In this document: one piece after another, positions 32,138 through 37,259 of the stretch
How positions within the stretch are numbered: the stretch's first letter is position 1
How the letters are laid out: each line of letters begins with the position of its first letter
Notes under the pieces: model-generated
What the model was told of the DNA's origin: nothing
Database searches by the model: none
What the model saw: only the letters and a program-made list of their open reading frames with translations
Assembly: GCA_016781485.1 (NCBI GenBank)
Contig: JADDQH010000024.1
Location: forward strand, 1 to 37,259
Length of the DNA stretch: 37,259 nucleotides
Direction: 5' to 3'
Origin: Chloroflexota bacterium
Lineage (GTDB): Bacteria; Chloroflexota; Limnocylindria; Limnocylindrales; CSP1-4
Translations under genes and position numbers: made by a program

Positions 32138-32665
32138 GTGCTCACCTCGATCGGCATCGACGTCTCCGCCCCCGGTCAGCGCGTCTTCGACCTCGCGCGT
32201 GATGTTTCCCGCTGGCCGCAGCTGCTTCCCCACTACCGCAGCGTCACCGTCGAGCGCCGCTCCGGCGAGCGCGTCGTGGCGCGGATGGTGGCCGTCCGAC
32301 CCGTGCTCGGACCACTCGGGCTACCCGTCGCCTGGCGAGCAGAGCAATGGGGGGACGCCACCGACCCCGACGACCTCCGGCTCTGCTTCCGGCATCTCCG
32401 GGGCGTGACCCGCGGGATGGACGTCACGTGGCACATCCGACCCTCCGGTCACGGATGCCGGGTGACCATCGAGCACGCATTCCGGCGCCGCCTGCCCCTC
32501 GTCGGTGACGAGGCGCTCCCCGCGTTCGTGGACCGCTTCTTCACCCGGTCGATCGCGACCCGGACGCTCCGGACCTTCAAGGCGCTTGCTGAAGGAGTGC
32601 TCGAAGTCAGAGGGACGCGAGCGCTCCCGACCCGACCGCCGGTCAGCGACGAAGGCGACCGATGA
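32138..32665 (+). CDS. SRPBCC (START-like) protein, polyketide cyclase-like
   Basis: A 175-residue protein with a helix-grip fold signature: IDVSAPGQRVFDLARDVSRW, then LLPHYRSVTVER, the middle MDVTWHIRPSGHGCRVTIEH and a C-terminal long helix FFTRSIATRTLRTFKALAEG. Family members bind hydrophobic or aromatic ligands and include polyketide cyclases and coenzyme Q-binding proteins. The role here is probably cyclising or shuttling the product of the neighbouring ketosynthase, by inference. The GTG start lies 8 nt after the oxidoreductase stop; its own stop overlaps the ketosynthase start (ATGA). Confidence 0.82.
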   Translation: MLTSIGIDVSAPGQRVFDLARDVSRWPQLLPHYRSVTVERRSGERVVARMVAVRPVLGPLGLPVAWRAEQWGDATDPDDLRLCFRHLRGVTRGMDVTWHIRPSGHGCRVTIEHAFRRRLPLVGDEALPAFVDRFFTRSIATRTLRTFKALAEGVLEVRGTRALPTRPPVSDEGDR

Positions 32666-33987
32666 CACGAGGACCGCGGCGAGTGTGGGTGACGGGGATC
32701 GGGCTCGTCACGCCGGTCGGGATCGGCGTCGAGCCGTTCTGGGCAGGGCTCCGGTCGCGGCGGTCTCCGGTCCGCCGCATCGATCGCTTCGACCCCTCCC
32801 AGTTCCGGTCGCAGGTCGCGGCGCAGATCGATGACTTCGAGCCGACCGACTTCATGCCCCCGAAGCAGGCGCGGCAGACGGACCGCTTCAGTCACTTCGG
32901 GCTCGCGGCCGGCCAGCTGGCCCTTGCGGATGCGGGCCTCGACCTAGAAGCCCGGCACGCGCCCAGGCGGGACAGGTTCGCGGTCTATGTCGGGTCCGCG
33001 CTGGGAGGGATCGCGCACGCCGAGACCGAGCACGAGCGGTTCATCGACCGGGGGATCCGCGGCGTCGCGCCGAACCTCGCGCTCGCCGTGTTCGGCGGTG
33101 CCGCACCCGCCAACATCGGCATCGCACTCGGGCTGCACGGGCCGATCCTTTCCACGGCGAACAGTTGCGCCGCGGGAGCAGTGGCGCTGGGCGAAGCCTT
33201 CCACCTGATCCGCTCCGGGAGTGCCGACGCCGCTCTCGCAGGCGGCGTCGAGGTGCCGCTCAGTCCGCTCGCGTTCGGCGCATTCGACATCATCCGCGCC
33301 CTGGGTGCGGGGCACAACGACGACCCGGAGCAGGCGGCGCGGCCGTTCGACGCCGAGCGTGACGGGTTCGTGATGGGCGAGGGCGGCGCGCTGCTCGTCC
33401 TCGAGGAAGCCGAGGCGGCCGAGCGGCGCGGTGCGCGGCCATACGCCGAGATCCGCGGCTACGCGGCCACGAGCGATGCACACCACATGGTCCAGCCTCG
33501 GCCCGATGGGCTCCAGGCGGCGCGCGCCGCCCGTCTCGCGCTAGCGGATGGGCGCGTCCGCGCGGAAGACGTCGACTACGTGAACGCGCACGCGTCGTCG
33601 ACGCCGCTCGGCGATGTCGCCGAGGCGCGCGCCATCCGCCGCGCGCTCGGCCGCCGCGCGGACAGGGTGGCCGTCAGCGGCACGAAGGCGTACTACGGAC
33701 ACCCGCTCGGCGCATCGGGCGCCATCGAAGCGGCGATCTCCGTCCTGGCGATCCAACGGGGTTGGGCACCGGGCACGATCAACCTCGCCTGCGCCGATCC
33801 GGAAGTCACAGCGCTGCTCCCCGGCCTGTTGCGCGAGCCGCTCGAATCGGAGATCCGGTCCGTCCTCTCGACGTCGTTCGGCTTCGGGGGACTCAACGCG
33901 GCACTCGCGTTCACACGGCCCGGCGCGCCGGGACCCGCCTCATCGGGCACCGCGGAGACACCTGCTCAGGCGCCCAGCGCCTCGTGA
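32662..33987 (+). CDS. Beta-ketoacyl synthase (KAS II/FabF-like)
   Basis: A 441-residue condensing enzyme. It opens with VWVTGIGLVTPVGIGVEPFW and has the catalytic Cys169 in ANSCAAGAVALGEA, His310 in VDYVNAHASSTPLGD and His347 in AYYGHPLGASGAIEAA, with Lys342. The Cys-His-His triad is intact, so it is a ketosynthase rather than a chain-length factor. NAHASST replaces the usual NAHGTST. No acyl carrier protein, ketoreductase or malonyl transferase gene is in the window, and the neighbours are not fatty-acid genes. It may therefore serve a special pathway. Its last 22 nt overlap the convergent transporter gene. Confidence 0.9.
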   Translation: MTRGPRRVWVTGIGLVTPVGIGVEPFWAGLRSRRSPVRRIDRFDPSQFRSQVAAQIDDFEPTDFMPPKQARQTDRFSHFGLAAGQLALADAGLDLEARHAPRRDRFAVYVGSALGGIAHAETEHERFIDRGIRGVAPNLALAVFGGAAPANIGIALGLHGPILSTANSCAAGAVALGEAFHLIRSGSADAALAGGVEVPLSPLAFGAFDIIRALGAGHNDDPEQAARPFDAERDGFVMGEGGALLVLEEAEAAERRGARPYAEIRGYAATSDAHHMVQPRPDGLQAARAARLALADGRVRAEDVDYVNAHASSTPLGDVAEARAIRRALGRRADRVAVSGTKAYYGHPLGASGAIEAAISVLAIQRGWAPGTINLACADPEVTALLPGLLREPLESEIRSVLSTSFGFGGLNAALAFTRPGAPGPASSGTAETPAQAPSAS

Positions 33988-35162
33988 CCGAAGCCGGCAA
34001 GGGCGCCGGCGAGGATCAACCAGATCGGGTCGACCCGGGATCGAAGCATCAGGACGAGCGTGACCACGGCGACCGTGGCCGTGACCGGATCGACGATCGC
34101 GACACGGGCGAGCTGCACGGTGACCCCGGCCATGAGCCCGAGCGCGGCGGCGGCCATTCCGTCAAGGAACAGCCGAGTCCGGGGCGAGCCGCGGAGACGC
34201 GACACGATCGGATGGGCGAGCGCGGCGAGTACGAACGCCGGCAGGAAGACCGCGACGGTTGCGAGCATCGCGCCGGGCACCCCGGCCACCAGGAAGCCAG
34301 CGAACGTCGCCGTCGTGAACACCGGCCCAGGGGTGAGCTGTCCTACCGCGACGGCGTCAAGAAGCTGGCGATCCGTCAGCCAGCCCAGACCTTCGACGAG
34401 GTCGGCGCGGAGGAACGCGACGAGGACGTACCCGCTGCCGTAGACCACGGCGCCGATCTTCAGGAACGTGAAGAACAGGACGGCAAGGTCAGGCGCGGCT
34501 GCGAGCGCGCGCGACGCGGGCTCGAGCGTCGTCCCCGACCGAACCGGAAGGAAAAGGACGCTCGCCCTCGCGGACCGGACTCGCGTCGCCGCCGGCGCCG
34601 CGAGAAGACCGAGCGCCGTGATCACGAGCACGAGCACCGGGTTCACGCCGACAAGGAACACGGCGCCAGCGAGCACCGCGACGACGAACCCCGCGAGACC
34701 GCGGATCGCGGTGCGTCCAAGGCCCACGATCGCGTGGATGACGACCGCGAGCACGACGGGCTGGACGCCGTAGAGGAGCCACGCGATCTGCGGGGTCGAC
34801 CCGTACGAGACGTATCCCCACGCGAGGACGCCGACGAGAAGCGCCGCCGGCAGGATGAACAGCACGCCGGCGACCACGAGGCCCTGCCACCCGGCACGGG
34901 CATGGCCGAGCAACATGGCGAGCTCTGTCGAGGTGGGACCGGGCAGCAGGTTGGACGCGGCGAGGAGATCGAGGAACCGAGCGTCGTCCAGCCAGCGACG
35001 CCGCTCGACGGTCTCCCGCCGCATCAGCGCGATGTGCGCGGCCGGCCCACCGAAGGCGACGAGTCCGAGTTTCAGGAACAAGGAGGCGACTTCGGCGAGC
35101 GGACCGAGTGGCGTTTCCGGAGCCCCTTTCTCGGCGCCTCGACCGCGACCCGCCGCCGTCAC
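33966..35162 (-). CDS. chrA: Chromate transporter
   Basis: A 398-residue membrane protein of the CHR family with two homologous halves. The first half has LKLGLVAFGGPAAHIALMRR and the motif NLLPGPTSTELAMLLGHARA. The second half has FLKIGAVVYGSGYVLVAFLR and GQLTPGPVFTTATFAGFLVA. The conserved FGG and PGP motifs of each half match the family. Members export chromate by an antiport-like process or transport sulfate. The GTG lies 15 nt after the deoC stop, with GGGGGAC upstream, so it is co-transcribed with deoC. Confidence 0.9.
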   Translation of the reverse strand: MTAAGRGRGAEKGAPETPLGPLAEVASLFLKLGLVAFGGPAAHIALMRRETVERRRWLDDARFLDLLAASNLLPGPTSTELAMLLGHARAGWQGLVVAGVLFILPAALLVGVLAWGYVSYGSTPQIAWLLYGVQPVVLAVVIHAIVGLGRTAIRGLAGFVVAVLAGAVFLVGVNPVLVLVITALGLLAAPAATRVRSARASVLFLPVRSGTTLEPASRALAAAPDLAVLFFTFLKIGAVVYGSGYVLVAFLRADLVEGLGWLTDRQLLDAVAVGQLTPGPVFTTATFAGFLVAGVPGAMLATVAVFLPAFVLAALAHPIVSRLRGSPRTRLFLDGMAAAALGLMAGVTVQLARVAIVDPVTATVAVVTLVLMLRSRVDPIWLILAGALAGFGHEALGA

Positions 35163-35177
35163 GCGTCCCCCGACGGC

Positions 35178-36161
35178 TCAGTCGATCGAAAAGTAGTCGG
35201 TCCCCTGGTAGCGCCCCGAGCGCTCCTTCCGGATCTGCATCAGGACGTCGTTCAGGAGGCTGCTGGCTCCGAACCGGAACAGGTCGGGGGTCATCCACCG
35301 CGGGCCGAGCGTCTCGTACACGACGACGAGGTAGGCGATCGCCTCCTTGGCGGTCCGGATCCCGCCGGCGGCCTTCATCCCCACGGCGCGGCCCGTCTGA
35401 CGGTGGAAGTCGCGGATGGCCTCGAGCATCACGAGCGTCACCGGCAGCGTTGCCGCAGGCTGGACCTTTCCGGTCGAGGTCTTGATGAAATCTGCGCCTG
35501 CCGCCATCGCAAGGAGGCTCGCGCGCCGCACGTCGTCATACGTCCCGAGCTCGCCCGTCTCGAGGATGACCTTGAGGTGTGCAGCTCCGCAAGCGGCCTT
35601 GACCGCGACGATCTCGTCGAACACCGTCCTGTAGTCGCCGCGCAGGAACGCGCCTCGATCGATCACCATGTCGATCTCGTCGGCCCCGGCCTCCACGGCT
35701 GCGCGTGTCTCGGCGAGCTTCACTTCGAAGAATGTCTGCCCTGACGGGAACGCAGTCGCAACGCTGGCGACCTTGATCGCGCTCCCCGCGAGGGCTCGCT
35801 TCGCCTCGTCGATGAGGGCGGGGTAGACGCACACGGCGGCAACGCTCGGGATGCTCGGGTCGGACGCATGCGGTCGTCGCGCCTTCGCGCACAGCGCGCG
35901 GACCCTGCCGGGCGTGTCCTTTCCCTCGAGAGTCGTCAGATCCATCATCCGGACCGCGAGGTCGAGTGCCCAAAGCTTCGACTCGCGCTTGATCGAGCGT
36001 CGCGCGAGGCCGCCCGCCCGTTCCTCGACCGCGACCTGGTCGACCGTACCGACCGACTCGAACACGGGTACCAGTGTCCCGGCTCGTGCGGACCACGCCA
36101 CGACGGCGTCCCCGGTGCCCGGTCTCGTGCCGCTCTCTGGTTGCTCCAACGCTTCGCGCAT
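35178..36161 (-). CDS. deoC: Deoxyribose-phosphate aldolase
   Basis: A 327-residue class I aldolase that splits deoxyribose 5-phosphate into acetaldehyde and glyceraldehyde 3-phosphate. Motifs are VAAVCVYPALIDEAKRAL, the acidic EAGADEIDMVIDRGAFLRGD, LKVILETGELGT (Lys relays the proton) and ADFIKTSTGK with the Schiff-base Lys, then GMKAAGGIR. About 80 N-terminal residues precede the usual core, so it resembles the longer DeoC group. The ATG is set by TACCAT 7 nt upstream. It is followed by chrA, not by ALDH as in many actinobacterial deoC operons. Confidence 0.93.
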   Translation of the reverse strand: MREALEQPESGTRPGTGDAVVAWSARAGTLVPVFESVGTVDQVAVEERAGGLARRSIKRESKLWALDLAVRMMDLTTLEGKDTPGRVRALCAKARRPHASDPSIPSVAAVCVYPALIDEAKRALAGSAIKVASVATAFPSGQTFFEVKLAETRAAVEAGADEIDMVIDRGAFLRGDYRTVFDEIVAVKAACGAAHLKVILETGELGTYDDVRRASLLAMAAGADFIKTSTGKVQPAATLPVTLVMLEAIRDFHRQTGRAVGMKAAGGIRTAKEAIAYLVVVYETLGPRWMTPDLFRFGASSLLNDVLMQIRKERSGRYQGTDYFSID

Positions 36162-36174
36162 CCGTTCGATGGTA
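36162..36174 (-). promoter_or_regulatory. Leaderless promoter of deoC
   Basis: TACCAT (complement of 36169-36174) lies 7 nt before the ATG at 36161. Confidence 0.55.
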
Positions 36175-36431
36175 CCTCCGGACGAGGAGCAGCCCGTCGG
36201 ACCCCTGCGAAGGGCGTGTCACCCCCCCCTACCGAAGGGCGGTTCCGTCGGACGCGTCCGGCCCGTAGTGTCGGGGAACGGTTCGGGCGGTATGCCACGC
36301 GAGGATCCGGAAGCGCTCGTGTGGAAGGGACGCCGGACCACGAGTCGGACTGGCATCGGACTCGCCGACCGCAGGCCCGGGATCGGCGGAAAGGGACCGT
36401 GACGCCGGGCCGCCAGGAGGTCTCTACCGCG
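36175..36431. other. Intergenic region with a 12-bp palindrome
   Basis: A run of eight C and the palindrome CGGACGCGTCCG (36249-36260) lie here, followed by TAGTGT near 36267, a weak -10. A 36-codon open frame at 36292-36402 has a less coding-like third-position bias than its neighbours and a poor ribosome site. No gene is supported. Confidence 0.35.
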
Positions 36432-36638
36432 ATGGAACGTCAGTCGGGCGTGTGGCGCGCCGTAGCGGTCGACGGGACGATTCCCCAGCCGATCGCGCGG
36501 CTGCGAACGTCGGCGGCGTTCCTCGGCCTGCCGACCGCCGCCGTCGTCGGGTTCACTGTCGCCGTGGCACCCGGTGACGGAGCGCGCGGAGAGCGGGCCG
36601 CGAACCACTGCCTGAGCGAGGCGCGCGCCCGGACCTAG
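36432..36638 (+). CDS. Possible small hypothetical protein
   Basis: A 68-residue open frame with strong G/C at third positions, AGGAGG 11 nt before the ATG and a hydrophobic stretch (AAFLGLPTAAVVGFTVAVAP). Its stop TAG is part of the TAGAAT box of the next gene. No family is recognised, and the spacing of the ribosome site is long, so it may not be translated. Confidence 0.3.
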   Translation: MERQSGVWRAVAVDGTIPQPIARLRTSAAFLGLPTAAVVGFTVAVAPGDGARGERAANHCLSEARART

Positions 36639-36648
36639 AATCTCCCCT
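36636..36648 (+). promoter_or_regulatory. Leaderless promoter of the DUF971 gene
   Basis: TAGAAT (36636-36641) lies 7 nt before GTG 36649. Confidence 0.55.
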
Positions 36649-37035
36649 GTGAGCACGAGCTATACGCAGGGAGGCGAATACCTGAGGCCGCTGCGGATCC
36701 ACGCGGACCGCGCCGGCGGCAGGCTGGAGATCGACTGGGCCGACGGTCATCACACCGAGTACGACTTCGTCACGTTGCGATGGCTCTGCCCCTGCGCCTA
36801 CTGCAGGGGCGAAGCAGGGATGCCGGGATGGCTGGATTCGTCGCCCTCGCTGACGCTGGCGCAGACGCAGCTGACGGATATCCAGCTCATCGGCGAGTAC
36901 GCGATCGCGCCGACGTGGGCGGACGGCCACCACACTGGCTACTACACGTTCGATCGACTCCGCTCCGAATGCCCGTGTCCTGAGGACGAGGCGCGCCGGA
37001 GAGAGCGCCCCCATGCCCGGCACCAGCTCGGGTAG
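36649..37035 (+). CDS. DUF971 (GBBH-like N-terminal) protein
   Basis: A 128-residue protein with the fold found at the N-terminus of gamma-butyrobetaine hydroxylases, alone in DUF971 proteins. The pattern is LEIDWADGHHTEYDFVTLRW, then CPCAYCRGE with three Cys, and a second copy-like segment IAPTWADGHHTGYYTFDRLR ending CPCPED. Cysteines suggest metal binding. Often discussed in iron-sulfur protein assembly, but its role here is not established. Leaderless GTG. Confidence 0.87.
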   Translation: MSTSYTQGGEYLRPLRIHADRAGGRLEIDWADGHHTEYDFVTLRWLCPCAYCRGEAGMPGWLDSSPSLTLAQTQLTDIQLIGEYAIAPTWADGHHTGYYTFDRLRSECPCPEDEARRRERPHARHQLG

Positions 37036-37054
37036 CACGCAGCGCCCCTGCGCT

Positions 37055-37098
37055 CTTAACGGACCGTTAACGAAGCGCGAAAGTCGCGTTCACGGCCG
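37055..37098 (+). promoter_or_regulatory. Pho-box-like array of four 11-bp repeats
   Basis: Four 7-bp units start at exactly 11-bp intervals: CTTAACG (37055), GTTAACG (37066), GCGAAAG (37077, divergent) and GTTCACG (37088), each followed by a 4-bp spacer. The first two also form the palindrome TTAACGGACCGTTAA. Pho boxes of OmpR-class PhoB/PhoP regulators have this 7+4 structure, and GTTCACG resembles the actinobacterial PhoP unit GTTCACC. It stands 76 nt before the lipoprotein gene. Confidence 0.5.
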
Positions 37099-37173
37099 TC
37101 CGGGAGACTCACTCCGTCAGAACGAAGGTCGGGAGGCGCCGGTGAGGTGGGACCCGCGCAGAGGAGGGAGAAC

Positions 37174-37259
37174 GTGATCGACGGACGGCGGCGGCGGCTC
37201 GGGGGACTCGCCCTGGTCGCGACGCTCGCGCTCGCGGCTTGCGGCGGCGTGACCGGGGG
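37174..37259 (+). CDS. Lipoprotein, N-terminal fragment (cut by window edge)
   Basis: The first 28 codons are visible: a basic start (MIDGRRRR), a hydrophobic core LGGLALVATLAL and the lipobox LAAC followed by GGVTG. The GTG has an excellent GGAGGGAG ribosome site. The mature protein is outside the window. The repeat array upstream suggests a phosphate-binding protein such as PstS, but that is inference only. Confidence 0.65.
   Translation, partial: MIDGRRRRLGGLALVATLALAACGGVTG

Noticed and set aside
33762-35744. A 660-codon open frame on the plus strand
   Set aside because: Antisense of chrA and deoC, with a highly charged, repeat-like translation and no ribosome site.
1-37259. tRNA, rRNA, CRISPR array, insertion sequence or phage integration site
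   Set aside because: No tRNA-like T-loop and acceptor pairing, no regularly spaced repeats, and no transposase or integrase motifs were seen on reading both strands.

Overview
The window is 37 kb of very GC-rich DNA (third codon positions almost all G or C) from one bacterial chromosome. Genes are tightly packed on both strands. I see no rRNA, tRNA, CRISPR array, transposase or integrase. Three genes of coenzyme F420 synthesis (cofD, cofC, cofE) plus two probable F420-dependent enzymes, frequent GTG starts and many leaderless promoters (TANNNT placed 6-7 nt before the start codon) suggest a Chloroflexota lineage (Limnocylindria-like) or an actinobacterium. The sequence alone does not decide between them.

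Layout. 1-1029 (minus): the N-terminus of a GNAT acetyltransferase and an inositol-monophosphatase-family enzyme. 1171-2772: 14-helix MFS exporter. 2789-5043 (minus): zinc-ribbon membrane protein, LLM-class (F420/flavin) oxidoreductase and a DeoD-type nucleoside phosphorylase. 5192-9040: osmolyte (glycine betaine/choline type) ABC importer with ATPase-CBS, two permeases and a binding lipoprotein whose two halves are in circularly permuted order, closed by a hairpin terminator. 9172-13021: DUF1684 protein, PPOX-fold protein, cofD, cofC, cofE. 13272-17187: DUF6766 protein, a 53-residue membrane protein, thioredoxin reductase and an ABC exporter with a long insertion in its ATPase domain. 17215-18423: secreted LamG-like protein. 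18629-19748: OsmC protein and ferritin. 19819-21989 (minus): frameshifted voltage-gated-type channel and a citrate synthase homologue. 22047-23523 (minus): GNAT protein and nicotinamidase. 23700-27257: EamA transporter, Fur-family regulator with a ZIP metal transporter, DUF72 protein and a small membrane protein. 27306-29907 (minus): two aldehyde-dehydrogenase genes that together look like a split ALDH16. 30056-33987: a four-gene set (methyltransferase, FAD oxidoreductase, SRPBCC protein, ketosynthase) that may form a small uncharacterised biosynthetic pathway. 33966-36161 (minus): ChrA transporter and DeoC. 36649-37259: DUF971 protein, a Pho-box-like repeat array and the start of a lipoprotein gene.

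How the genes connect. Osmotic and redox stress themes recur (betaine importer, OsmC, ferritin, thioredoxin reductase, Fur-family regulator). The phosphorylase, DeoC and aldehyde dehydrogenases could together degrade deoxynucleosides to acetate and glyceraldehyde 3-phosphate. CofC, CofD and CofE supply F420 steps for the PPOX and LLM enzymes; the deazaflavin synthase genes (fbiC or cofG/cofH) lie elsewhere. The items most worth follow-up are the permuted binding protein, the four-gene ketosynthase set, the split ALDH16, the palindromes at the fur and trxB promoters, and the 11-bp repeats before the last lipoprotein.
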